NCBI GenBank assembly: GCA_039807445.1
Contig: JBDHRG010000050.1
Span: 1-20,990, forward strand
Reading direction: 5' to 3'
Length of the DNA: 20,990 nucleotides
Source of the DNA: JBDHRG01 sp039807445
GTDB lineage: Bacteria; Pseudomonadota; Gammaproteobacteria; Competibacterales; Competibacteraceae
The notes beneath the pieces were generated by a model, which saw only the letters and a list, made by a program, of their open reading frames with translations, searched no databases and was not told the origin of the DNA. The translations under genes were made by a program, and so were the position numbers. How positions within the stretch are numbered: position 1 is the stretch's first letter; every line of letters begins with the position of its first letter. Below, piece by piece: positions 7,472 to 15,103 of the stretch.

Positions 7472-7924
7472 CTACTTCACTTCCGCCAGCCTGTTGCCCA
7501 GCCAGCGGTATTTGCCTTGCTTCTCGCGGCTCGGACAACAGATCGGGTCACCTTTGGCGGGGACCTTCTGATCGACCAGGATCGTGCCGTCGCGCACGCT
7601 CGCCAGCGTGGCCTCGCCGGGGAGTGGCAGCGATGCGGCCGGAGCGTAGCCCTTGGCGCCCTGCGCGAGCACCGTCAGCGTGTTGCGCCAGTACGTCGGC
7701 CCGAGCAGCGCCCACACCAGCACGATCTCCGGCCTGCCGTCGCCGTTCAGGTCGGCGACGGCGCTGCCCTGCGACTGGGCGTCTTCCTGGGCGCTCTTCT
7801 GGGTGGACAGGAAGCGCGCGACCGCCTTGTCGGCCTCCTTCTGGTCGAGGGCATGGGCCGCATCGAGAGCCGCGAGGAGTCCGAGCGAAGCGGACAGGAG
7901 CAGAGCCAGACGATTGCCGTTCAT
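7472..7924 (-). CDS. Secreted small protein with one FG-GAP/VCBS-like calcium motif
   Basis: The 150-residue product starts with a Sec signal peptide: MNGNR, a hydrophobic core LALLLSASLGLLAALDA, then AHA with probable cleavage after residue 25. The mature part carries SAVADLNGDGRPEIVLVW (54-71), the DxNxDGxxE calcium-binding loop of FG-GAP/VCBS repeats, but only one copy, so it cannot form a full β-propeller. A vicinal cysteine pair (CC, 129-130) lies in PICCPSRE. GGAGG is 8 nt before the ATG at 7924; the frame is open further upstream without a better start. It lies 52 nt after the radical SAM gene, in the same direction. The function is not known to me; it is probably periplasmic. Confidence 0.75.
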   Translation of the reverse strand: MNGNRLALLLSASLGLLAALDAAHALDQKEADKAVARFLSTQKSAQEDAQSQGSAVADLNGDGRPEIVLVWALLGPTYWRNTLTVLAQGAKGYAPAASLPLPGEATLASVRDGTILVDQKVPAKGDPICCPSREKQGKYRWLGNRLAEVK

Positions 7925-7976
7925 GCCAGAACCCTCCATTTGCAGTGTCACATGCCTCTGCGCGGGAGCGCCAAGG

Positions 7977-8750
7977 CTAGCCGAGCGGCGCGCTCTCCGG
8001 AATGTGGTACAGCAGTGTGTCCATCGCTTCCGTCGCGCCCTCCAGTACCACGCGCCCGTCGGACTCGACCACCGGGACGGGTCGGGTGTTGAAGTCGAGC
8101 CAGCGCAGCTCGAGCCGGCCGACGAGCGCACGCCGCTTGGCGGCGACGCGTTCGCGCAGCGCGCGGCGCTGGAGCGGCGACAGTTCATAGTCGTTCCGGC
8201 ACTCGTTGCCGCGGCCGCGCGGGATGAAGGGCAGGAGGCTCAGTCGTCGTACGCCGAGCTCGAGACAGAACGCCGCGATCCAGTCGACGGCCCATTCGCC
8301 GCCGGCGACCACGGTGGTCTGCACCGAGGTCGGCACACGGGCCGCGAGCAGGCGGCGCAAGTTGGTCGCGGTGTGGTCGAAGGCCGTGCGGCCGACCACC
8401 GCATCGTGGTGTTCGCGGTCGCCATGCACGCTGACCTTGACCTCGGTACCCGCCGCGCGCAGCGCCGGCAGCAGCGCATCGGCGAGCGCGATAGCGTTGG
8501 TGGTGAGCTTCGACTTGCCGCCGCTTGCCTTCACGTGGGCGAGCAGTTGCGACAGGGCGGGGTGGATCGTCGGCTCGCCGCCGCAGAAGTGGATGGTCTT
8601 CACGCCGTGCGCCAGCAGCCAGTCGAGGCGGCGCACCAGCGTCTCGGCCGCCGGGTGCGCGCCGCCCGGCGGTGCGAGGCAGAAGCCGCAGCGGGCGTTG
8701 CAGTAGCGCGTGACCCGGAAGCAGATCGTCGGCGGGAGATCGAGTCGCAT
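7977..8750 (-). CDS. Radical SAM protein of unknown substrate
   Basis: The 257-residue protein has the radical SAM cluster motif CNARCGFC (C17, C21, C24), followed by GGEPTIHP (57-64) for SAM binding and KLTTNAIAL, VKVSVHGD and VQTTVV strands typical of a MoaA/PqqE-like partial TIM barrel. No C-terminal SPASM or Twitch cysteine cluster is present; the tail contains only ordinary residues after a single Cys in NECRNDY. The ATG at 8750 has GGAGG 7 nt upstream and places the CxxxCxxC motif at the expected distance. The frame is open upstream to 8909, but those residues look non-coding. The next gene encodes a secreted protein with a CC pair, a possible but unproven partner. No precursor peptide gene was seen nearby. 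Confidence 0.85.
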   Translation of the reverse strand: MRLDLPPTICFRVTRYCNARCGFCLAPPGGAHPAAETLVRRLDWLLAHGVKTIHFCGGEPTIHPALSQLLAHVKASGGKSKLTTNAIALADALLPALRAAGTEVKVSVHGDREHHDAVVGRTAFDHTATNLRRLLAARVPTSVQTTVVAGGEWAVDWIAAFCLELGVRRLSLLPFIPRGRGNECRNDYELSPLQRRALRERVAAKRRALVGRLELRWLDFNTRPVPVVESDGRVVLEGATEAMDTLLYHIPESAPLG

Positions 8751-8785
8751 CGCGGAACCTCCGGTGGGGGCGATGGAGAAACCTC

Positions 8786-8820
8786 GTTGCCGGGACGCCG
8801 AAGGCTCCCGGGCCGGCAAC
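8786..8820 (-). promoter_or_regulatory. Stem-loop in the radical SAM leader / exonuclease 3' end
   Basis: GTTGCCGG (8786-8793) and CCGGCAAC (8813-8820) are exact inverted repeats, with a second GC-rich stem possible inside them. The element lies in the 109-nt gap between the exonuclease stop (8860) and the radical SAM start (8750), on the transcribed minus strand. It may end the RND–Toprim–exonuclease transcript, as a short T-containing stretch (GAGGTTTCTCC) follows, or act as a leader structure for the radical SAM gene. Confidence 0.4.
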
Positions 8821-8859
8821 CCTTCAAGGCGTATCAAGGCGTAGCCTGTTTCTGCGCGC

Positions 8860-9411
8860 TCAGCGCCGGCACTCGGCGAGCATATTGCAGAACAGCGCGC
8901 CCTGTTCAAGGGCGTCGTCGAGCGCCACGTGGCTGTGGGGCAGCATGTCGAACCAGCGTCTGGGCATGTTGCGCTTGGTGCTGCGACGGTAGTCGCTGCG
9001 CAGCATCACCATCGCCATGGTCTTGATGTCGAGCGCCGCGAAGCTGAAGGGGCTGCGGCCGACGAAACGCATCAGATACCAGTACACGAACAGGAAGTCG
9101 AAGGCCGCCGGGTAGCCGACGAACACCGGCGGGCCGGGCAGGGCATCGAGCCAGGCGACATAGTCCACCATCGCTGCGGCGGGCGGGCGGGGATCGCGGC
9201 GACAGGCGTCCCAGGCTTCGGGATGGCTGGCCCACCATGCCAGCGTGTCGGGATGGCCGGCGGCGCCGGACAGCGGCTCGAGGTTGACCACGAAGGTGGA
9301 AACCAGGGTCTTGTCGGCCAGGTAAGCCGCCGAGCCGAGGCTCAGCAGCGAGTGCGGCCCGGGGATCGGGCCGTCGACCTCGACGTCGGTGCTGACGTAG
9401 ACCTCGGCCAT
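8860..9411 (-). CDS. DEDDh-type 3'-5' exonuclease
   Basis: The 183-residue protein shows the full set of DEDDh exonuclease residues: D9 and E11 in STDVEVDG (motif I), D105 in YPAAFDFLF (motif II), and H161 with D166 in HVALDDALEQG (motif III). Two metal ions held by these acids would cut nucleotides from 3' ends; whether RNA or DNA is the substrate is not shown. It is short, a bare nuclease domain without helicase, polymerase or OB modules. The start at 9411 shares its A with the TGA of the upstream Toprim gene (TGATG), with a strong AAGGAGGA 8 nt before it, indicating translational coupling. It is the last gene of the probable operon that begins at 14937. Confidence 0.8.
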   Translation of the reverse strand: MAEVYVSTDVEVDGPIPGPHSLLSLGSAAYLADKTLVSTFVVNLEPLSGAAGHPDTLAWWASHPEAWDACRRDPRPPAAAMVDYVAWLDALPGPPVFVGYPAAFDFLFVYWYLMRFVGRSPFSFAALDIKTMAMVMLRSDYRRSTKRNMPRRWFDMLPHSHVALDDALEQGALFCNMLAECRR

Positions 9412-10061
9412 CACGGTGTTCCTCCTTGCTCGGCGATGCGCTCGCGCAACCAGCGCGCTACGGTGCCGTGCCCGCGCTTCGCCAGCGCCGTGCTCCAGTC
9501 CTTGCAGCGCGGCGGCGGCGGCAGTCGGCGCACCTCGGTCTCGCGCAGGCGCGCGGCGTAGCGCGCCGCCTCGGTTTCGCCGGAGCGGCTGGCGTCGAAG
9601 GCCAGCCACACGACCCGGCCCGCTGTGACCTCCGGCAGCCACGGCGCCCAACGGCCGATGGTCGCGACCGCGGCCCAGCCGCAGGCGGCCAGCGACAGCG
9701 CATCGAACAGCCCCTCGACCAGGATCAGCGGTTCGGCACGCCATCCGCCGAGCACGCCCAGCGCGCCGCCGCCGGGGCCGATGGTCAGCATCTTGTTCTG
9801 CCCGCGCACGCTGTGCAGGTAGCGCCCGTGCACCGAGGCCAGCGCATCGGCTCGGTCACGAAGCGCCACGAGCACCGCCGGCCGCCCGCCGAAGTCGGGG
9901 TCGAAGCGCACGCCCGCGGCTTCGGCGACCTCGACCGGCACGCCACGCCGCGCGACATAGGCCTCTCCGGCGGTGCCGGCCAGCGGCACGGCGCGCGCGA
10001 GGCGTTCCGCCGGATTTTCGCCCGTCCCGGGCATCCGCGGCGGGTCGACGAAGCGCTGCAT
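9411..10061 (-). CDS. Toprim-domain protein (primase-like), altered DxD motif
   Basis: The 216-residue protein has a Toprim fold like that of phage and plasmid primases. LILVEGLFDALSLAACG (112-128) supplies the conserved Glu (E116), and VVWLAFDASRSGETEAARYAARL (150-172) is the second motif, in which the usual DxD reads D156-A-S158. CKDWSTALA (186-194) matches the Kd.nd.l region. Before it, RRGVPVEVAEAAGVRFDP resembles the linker found between zinc-finger and Toprim parts of P4-type primases, but no CHC2 zinc finger, helicase or polymerase part is present. It starts 10 nt after the RND pump stop with GAGG 8 nt before the ATG, and its end overlaps the exonuclease start by one base. The function is unknown; nucleic-acid binding is likely and catalysis is doubtful. 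Confidence 0.72.
   Translation of the reverse strand: MQRFVDPPRMPGTGENPAERLARAVPLAGTAGEAYVARRGVPVEVAEAAGVRFDPDFGGRPAVLVALRDRADALASVHGRYLHSVRGQNKMLTIGPGGGALGVLGGWRAEPLILVEGLFDALSLAACGWAAVATIGRWAPWLPEVTAGRVVWLAFDASRSGETEAARYAARLRETEVRRLPPPPRCKDWSTALAKRGHGTVARWLRERIAEQGGTP
9420..9427 (-). promoter_or_regulatory. Strong Shine-Dalgarno AAGGAGGA for the exonuclease
   Basis: An 8-base match to the anti-Shine-Dalgarno lies inside the last codons of the Toprim gene, 8 nt before the exonuclease ATG. It fixes that start and suggests the exonuclease is made in higher amounts than its upstream neighbour. Confidence 0.7.
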
Positions 10062-10071
10062 CGATGAGACC

Positions 10072-13000
10072 TCAGCCGTGCTCGCCCAGCGGCTCGAACC
10101 TTCCCCGCCGGTTCACCCAGGCGTTCAGCCGCTCGAGGTACAGGTAGATCGTCGGCGTGATGTACAGCGTCACCATCTGCGAGAACAGCAGGCCGCCGCA
10201 GACGGCCAGCCCCAGCGGCTGGCGCAGCTCGGCGCTGGCGCCGAGCCCGAGCGCGATCGGCAGCGCGCCCATCAGCGCGGCCAGCGTCGTCATCGTGATC
10301 GGGCGCAAGCGCAGGCGGGCGGCCTCGAGGATGGCGTGCTGCGCCGGCTGGCCGGTGCGCTGCGCCTCGAGCGCGAAGTCGACCATCATGATCGCGTTCT
10401 TCTTGACGATGCCGATCAGCATCAGGATGCCGATGGTGGCGATCAGGCTGAGCTCGAGCCCGAACAGCTCGAGCGTCGCCAGCGCGCCGACCGCGGCCGA
10501 GGGCAGGCCGGCGAGGATGGTGAGCGGGTGGATGAAGCTCTCGTAGAGCACGCCGAGCACGACGTAGATCACCAGTACCGCCGCCAACAGCAGCACCACC
10601 TGGCCGGTCTGCGTCTGCGCGAAGGCGCCGGCGTCGCCGCCCCAGCGCGTGGTGACGCTGGGCGGCAGGCCGATCGCCACCTCGATCGCCTTCAGCCTGG
10701 CGGTGGCGTCGCCGAGCGCGTAGCCCGGGGCGAGGTTGAACGACAGCGTGATCGCGCGCAGCTGGCCTTCGTGGTTGACCTGGGTCGGGCCGATCTCGCG
10801 CCGGGCGCTCGCGAGCGTCGCCAGCGGCACCAGCGCGCCGTCGGCGCCGCGCAGGAAGATCTTGTCGAAGGCGGACTCGTCTTCGCGGAAGCGCTCGGCG
10901 AGCTCGAGGATCACGTCGTAGGAATCGCTGGCGGCGTAGATCGTCGACACCTGGCGCTGACCGAAGGCGGCGTACAGCGTCTCGCGGATCGCCTGCACCT
11001 CGACGCCGAGGGTCGCGGCCTTGTCGCGGCCGATCTCGACGCGCACGTCGAGCCCGCGGTTCTGCGCATCGCTGGTGGCGTCGGCGAACGCGGGGTCGCG
11101 GCCCATGCCGGCCATCAGCTGGGCCGCCACCCGCTCGAGCGCCGCGCCGTCGACGCCCTGCAGCACGTACTGGTAGCGGCTCTTGGTCTGGCGCCCGCCG
11201 AGGCGCAGGTTCTGCACCGGGTTGGGGTAGGCGCTCAGCCCGACGATTTCGCCGAGCCTGGCGCGCAGCCGGGCGACCACGACCGGCATCGGCTCGCGCT
11301 GGTCGCGCGGCTTCAGGTTGACGAACATCCGCCCCTGGTAGACGTTGGCTCCGCCGAGCGACGAGGACACGGTCGCAACGCCTGCGTCGGCGAGCACCAG
11401 GGCGGCGGCGCGGTTCTGCAGCGCCGCCATCGCCGGGTACGAGATGTCCGCTGCCGCCTCGGTCTGGATGAAGATCTGGCCGATGTCCTCCTCGGGGAAG
11501 AAACCCTTGGGAATACGCGCGTACATCCAGGCGCTGGCAACGACGGTGGCCAGCGTCAGCGCCAGCATCCAGCCGCCGTGGCGCAGCGTCCAGCGCAGGC
11601 TGGCGAGGTAGGCGGCGACGATGCGCTCGAGGCCGCGCTCGGTGTGCTGCACCCATGCATTGCCGCCATGGCCGCCGTGCCGGTCAGCGGGCTTCAGGTA
11701 GCGGCTGCACAGCATCGGGATCAGCGTCAGCGCGACCAGCGCCGACAGCAGCAGCGCCAGCGACACCGTCACCGCGAACTCGTGGAACAGCAGCCCGATC
11801 GCGCCCGGCATGAAGAAGATCGGGATGAACACCGCGACCAGCGACACGGTGATCGATACGATCGTGAACGCCACCTCGCGCGAGCCGAGCAGCGCCGCGC
11901 GCGCGGGCGCCGTGCCGGCCTCGACGTGACGGACGATGTTCTCGAGCATCACGATCGCGTCGTCGACCACCAGCCCGACCGCGAGCGTCAGCCCGAGCAG
12001 CGAGATGTTGTCGAGACTGTAGCCGAGCGCCAGCATCAGCGGGAACACGCCGAGCAGCGACACCGGCAGCGCGAGCGCCGGGATCAGCGTCGCGCTCAGC
12101 CGGCGCAGGAACAGGAAGATCACCATCACCACCAGCGCCAGCGTCAGCGCGAGCGTGAACTGGACATCCCCGATCGCTTCGCGTACCGAGCGCGAACGGT
12201 CGTTCAGCAGGCGGATCTCGACCGAGCCCGGCAGCTGCGCCTGGAAGCGCGGCAGTTCGGCGCGCACCGCGTCGACCACGGCGACGGTGTTGGCGTCGGG
12301 CTGGCGGTACACGGCGAGCTGGATCGCGCGCGCGCCGTTGACCCAGCTGCCGCCGCGGACGTTCTCGACGCTGTCGTGCACTTCGGCGACTTCGCCCAGG
12401 CGCACCGGCATGCCCTGGCGGCTGGCGATCACCAGCTCGGCGAAGGCGGCGGCGTTCGGCAGCTGGCGGTTGGCCTGGATCGTCAGCACCTGGCGCGGCC
12501 CCTCGAGCAGGCCGACCGGGGCGTTGTCGTTGGCGGCGCGCACCGCCGCCGAAACCTCGGCCAGCGTCAGCTCGCGCGCGCGCAGGCGGTCGGGGTCGAC
12601 GGCGATGCGCACCGCGTAGCGCTTCTGCCCGAACACGGTCACCTGGGCGACGCCGGACAGCGTCGACAGCGCGGGCGAGACCAGGGTCTCGGCGTACTCG
12701 TTCAGCTGCGTCAGCGACAGCGCCGGCGAGGTCAGCGCCATGATCAGCACCGGCGAGTCGGCCGGGTTGACCTTGCGGTACGCGGGCGGCTGGGTCATGT
12801 CCTGCGGGAAGCTGCGCTGCGCGCGCAGCAGCGCCGCCTGCACGTCGACCGCCGCGGCATCGATGTCGCGGTCCTGGGCGAACTCGAGCGTCACCGAGGT
12901 GCTGCCGCTGGTGCTCGACGAGCTCATCGCCACCAACCCGGGGATCAGCGCGAACTGTTTCTCGAGCGGCGTGGCGACCGAGGACGCCATGGTCTCGGGG

Positions 13001-13167
13001 CTGGCGCCGGGCAGCGCGGCCGAGACGCTGATGATCGGGGTGTCGTAGCGCGGCAGCGCCGCGATCGGCAGCTTCAGGTAGGCGATGACGCCGGCGGCGA
13101 TCAGCCCCAGGCACAGCAGCAGCGTGGCGATCGGGCGGTGGATGCAGAAGGCCGGCAGAGTGCTCAT
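10072..13167 (-). CDS. RND-family multidrug efflux pump, inner-membrane subunit (MdtB/MdtC-like)
   Basis: The 1031-residue protein is a full-length HAE1-type resistance-nodulation-division transporter. It opens with FCIHRPIATLLLCLGLIAAG (TM1), followed by a periplasmic loop with QDMTQPPAYRKVN, which resembles MdtB/MdtC and MuxB/C pumps. The proton-relay aspartates lie in GLVVDDAIVMLENI (D402, D403) and the relay lysine in GIVKKNAIMMVDFALE in the second half. It exchanges protons for substrates taken from the periplasm or membrane. The start overlaps the adaptor stop as ATGA, so the two are translationally coupled. Only one RND gene and no outer-membrane factor are present, so it must borrow a TolC/OprM-type channel. 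The substrate range cannot be read from sequence. Confidence 0.95.
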   Translation of the reverse strand: MSTLPAFCIHRPIATLLLCLGLIAAGVIAYLKLPIAALPRYDTPIISVSAALPGASPETMASSVATPLEKQFALIPGLVAMSSSSTSGSTSVTLEFAQDRDIDAAAVDVQAALLRAQRSFPQDMTQPPAYRKVNPADSPVLIMALTSPALSLTQLNEYAETLVSPALSTLSGVAQVTVFGQKRYAVRIAVDPDRLRARELTLAEVSAAVRAANDNAPVGLLEGPRQVLTIQANRQLPNAAAFAELVIASRQGMPVRLGEVAEVHDSVENVRGGSWVNGARAIQLAVYRQPDANTVAVVDAVRAELPRFQAQLPGSVEIRLLNDRSRSVREAIGDVQFTLALTLALVVMVIFLFLRRLSATLIPALALPVSLLGVFPLMLALGYSLDNISLLGLTLAVGLVVDDAIVMLENIVRHVEAGTAPARAALLGSREVAFTIVSITVSLVAVFIPIFFMPGAIGLLFHEFAVTVSLALLLSALVALTLIPMLCSRYLKPADRHGGHGGNAWVQHTERGLERIVAAYLASLRWTLRHGGWMLALTLATVVASAWMYARIPKGFFPEEDIGQIFIQTEAAADISYPAMAALQNRAAALVLADAGVATVSSSLGGANVYQGRMFVNLKPRDQREPMPVVVARLRARLGEIVGLSAYPNPVQNLRLGGRQTKSRYQYVLQGVDGAALERVAAQLMAGMGRDPAFADATSDAQNRGLDVRVEIGRDKAATLGVEVQAIRETLYAAFGQRQVSTIYAASDSYDVILELAERFREDESAFDKIFLRGADGALVPLATLASARREIGPTQVNHEGQLRAITLSFNLAPGYALGDATARLKAIEVAIGLPPSVTTRWGGDAGAFAQTQTGQVVLLLAAVLVIYVVLGVLYESFIHPLTILAGLPSAAVGALATLELFGLELSLIATIGILMLIGIVKKNAIMMVDFALEAQRTGQPAQHAILEAARLRLRPITMTTLAALMGALPIALGLGASAELRQPLGLAVCGGLLFSQMVTLYITPTIYLYLERLNAWVNRRGRFEPLGEHG

Positions 13168-14273
13168 GGCTTCGGCTCGACCTCGGTGATCGCGCTGCCG
13201 GGGCGCAGGTTAGCGCCGCCCTCGGCGACCACGCGCGTGCCGACCTCGACGCCGTCGACCAGCGCCAGCCCCTGCCAGATGCGCGCGAGCTGCACCGGCT
13301 GCTGCGCGACCTTGTGGTCGTCGCCGATGCGCCAGACGAAGCTGCCCTCGGGGCCATTCTGCACCGCCGCGATCGGCACCACCGCCGCATCGCGGTCGAG
13401 CCGCGCGCGCACGCGCACCTCGACGAACTGCCCCGGCCACAGCGCCTCGTCGGCGTTGGCGAACTCGGCCTTCATCAGGATGGTGCCGCTGGCGCTGTCG
13501 ACCCGGCTGTCGATGAAGCGCAGTCGCCCGGTCACGGTGGCCCCGCCCTCGAGCCGCGCCGTGACCGGCACCTCGCCCGCGGCGAGCTCGGCGCGCAACC
13601 CCGGCAGCGCGCGCTCGGGCACGGTGAAGGCGACCGCGATCGGCGCGGTCTGCGTGATCGTCAGCAGCGGCGGGTTGACCGAAGGCTGTACCAGGCTGCC
13701 CGGGTGCCAGTTGATCGTGCCGATGCGTCCGGGACCGGGGGCGCGGATCGTCGTGTACGCGAGCTCGACCTGGGCCTGCTGGATCGCGGCGCGATCGGCC
13801 TGGACCTGCGCGCGCAAGCCGTTGGCGGTTGCGGTAGCGGCGTCGAGCTCGCTCTGCGGCGCGAGCCTGCGTGCGGCCAGCTCGCGCGAGCGCGCGAGCT
13901 GGCGTTCGGCGTCGGCCAGCGCCGCCTGGTCCTTGGCCAGGTCCGCCTGCGCTCTGGCCAGCGCCGCGCGCGGCGCGGCGGCATCGAGCGTGAACAGCAG
14001 GTCTGCGGCTGCGACGCGCTGGCCTTCGTGCACATGGACGTCGCGGATCACGCTGGCGAGCTGTGGGCGCACCTCGGCGAGCGCGAGCGCGGTGACGGTG
14101 CCGCTCGCCGACAGCTCGAGCGGCACGTCGCGGCGCTCGACGGTCGCAGCGACGATCGCCATGGCGCGCGCCGCGGGCGTGGCGGCGCGCGGCGCGCCGT
14201 TGCCGGCGGCGCCGGCGGCGAACGCCAGCGCGAGCACGCAGGCGGCGCAGAGGCGGGGCAGGGCGCCGGTCAT
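13164..14273 (-). CDS. RND efflux periplasmic adaptor (membrane fusion) protein
   Basis: The 369-residue protein has an N-terminal hydrophobic export segment (MTGALPRLCAACVLALAFAAGAAG). A lipoyl-like half domain follows (GTVTALALAEVRPQLASVIRDVHVHEGQRVAAADLLFTLD, about 58-97), then an α-helical hairpin of about 70 residues rich in Ala, Gln and Arg, the second lipoyl half (TTIRAPGPGRIG, about 173-184), and β-barrel and membrane-proximal parts to the C-terminus. This is the MdtA/AcrA layout: the adaptor joins the inner-membrane pump to the outer-membrane channel. Cys 9 and Cys 12 lie in the signal region, but no clear lipobox is present. Its ribosome site is weak. It lies 55 nt after the DUF924 gene and overlaps the pump gene by 4 nt. 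Confidence 0.93.
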   Translation of the reverse strand: MTGALPRLCAACVLALAFAAGAAGNGAPRAATPAARAMAIVAATVERRDVPLELSASGTVTALALAEVRPQLASVIRDVHVHEGQRVAAADLLFTLDAAAPRAALARAQADLAKDQAALADAERQLARSRELAARRLAPQSELDAATATANGLRAQVQADRAAIQQAQVELAYTTIRAPGPGRIGTINWHPGSLVQPSVNPPLLTITQTAPIAVAFTVPERALPGLRAELAAGEVPVTARLEGGATVTGRLRFIDSRVDSASGTILMKAEFANADEALWPGQFVEVRVRARLDRDAAVVPIAAVQNGPEGSFVWRIGDDHKVAQQPVQLARIWQGLALVDGVEVGTRVVAEGGANLRPGSAITEVEPKP

Positions 14274-14320
14274 CCGGGGTCGCCGCTGTACCTGCTGCTC
14301 GAGCCTTCCCGCGCCAGGGG

Positions 14321-14332
14321 GTGAGCGCTCAC
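14321..14332. repeat. 12-bp perfect palindrome GTGAGCGCTCAC
   Basis: A perfect palindrome overlaps the DUF924 stop codon, 48 nt before the adaptor start. It could be a regulator-binding site for the pump genes or chance in GC-rich DNA. Confidence 0.3.
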
Positions 14333-14937
14333 AGGAACGCGCTCCCCGGCTGCTGCAGGAACTCGCGCTCTTCGGGCGTGCTCTCGCGGCCGAGGATCGC
14401 GTTCAGGTCCGGGAAGCGGCCGAAACGGCGGATCACGTCGAGGTGGCGCCGGGCGTAGTCGAGGAAGCTGGCGAAATCCTCGGCCAGCTCGGGCGGCGCC
14501 TCGTCGGCCAGGTCGGTGAAGGCTTCCAGGCTCTGGTGCTGGACGTTGATGTCTTCGGCGTGCTCGAGCGGCAGGTAGAAGAAGCTGCGCTGGAGCGGCA
14601 GCAGCGCGCGGTCGTGACCGAGCTCGATGCCCTCGAGCGTCAGCGCCTGGGCGTAGAGATCCTGCTCGAAGGCGCGCGGGGTACCGCGGTGGATGTGGCG
14701 CGAGCCCTGGTCGAGCAACAGGATCAGCGCCAGCCGCCCGCGCGGCGTCTCGGCCCAGGCATCGAGCGCGCCGTCGGCGGCCTGCTGCCACAGCGCGCCG
14801 AAGCGGTCGCGGATTGCCGCGTCGTAGGCGCGGCCGTTGGTGAACCACATGTCGTAGCGGTCACGGTTCAGCGAAGCCGGCCCCTCGAGCGGGCCGAACC
14901 AGAAGTCGATGAGCTCGTCGATCGGAGAGGCATGCAT
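14329..14937 (-). CDS. DUF924 family protein
   Basis: The 202-residue soluble protein has the conserved DUF924 landmarks: ELIDFWFGPL at the N-terminus, WF.....YD..I..RFG (about 31-46), LALILLLDQGSRHIHRGTPRAFEQD (about 69-93), and FFYLPLEHAEDINVQHQSLEAF (about 115-136), with a C-terminal RRFGRFPDLNAILGRESTPEE. The family is all-helical, TPR-like and of unknown biochemical role. GAGGAG lies 8 nt before the ATG at 14937. It is the first minus-strand gene downstream of the dppA divergent region and is followed, after 55 nt, by the RND adaptor, so it probably shares a promoter with the pump genes. The link may be positional only. Confidence 0.88.
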   Translation of the reverse strand: MHASPIDELIDFWFGPLEGPASLNRDRYDMWFTNGRAYDAAIRDRFGALWQQAADGALDAWAETPRGRLALILLLDQGSRHIHRGTPRAFEQDLYAQALTLEGIELGHDRALLPLQRSFFYLPLEHAEDINVQHQSLEAFTDLADEAPPELAEDFASFLDYARRHLDVIRRFGRFPDLNAILGRESTPEEREFLQQPGSAFL

Positions 14938-15039
14938 GGCCTGGACTCCTCGTTTCGGTGTACAGCCGTCACTCTGGCTTGACGGGTTTGCTGCGGCGCA
15001 AGGTGTTACCGCGGGCGTGCTGGCTACACTGGGGGCTGT

Positions 15040-15057
15040 CCGCCCGGCACCGGGCGG
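15040..15057 (+). promoter_or_regulatory. Leader hairpin upstream of dppA
   Basis: 15040-15047 (CCGCCCGG) and 15050-15057 (CCGGGCGG) are exact inverted repeats, 46 nt before the dppA start. A possible -10 box, TACACT (15025-15030), lies just upstream without a good -35; TTGACG at 14979-14984 is too far away to pair with it. The hairpin may be an operator or an mRNA leader structure. Confidence 0.35.
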
Positions 15058-15103
15058 CGTCTCCATCCGTATCCGTATACCAAGAATCTTCCCGGAGGAA
15101 GGA

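Noticed and set aside
9973..14982. A 1669-codon open frame on the plus strand opposite the RND pump operon
   Set aside because: Its product is Arg/Gln/His-rich low-complexity sequence mirroring the codon bias of the real minus-strand genes, which show clear RND and adaptor motifs. High GC leaves antisense frames open.
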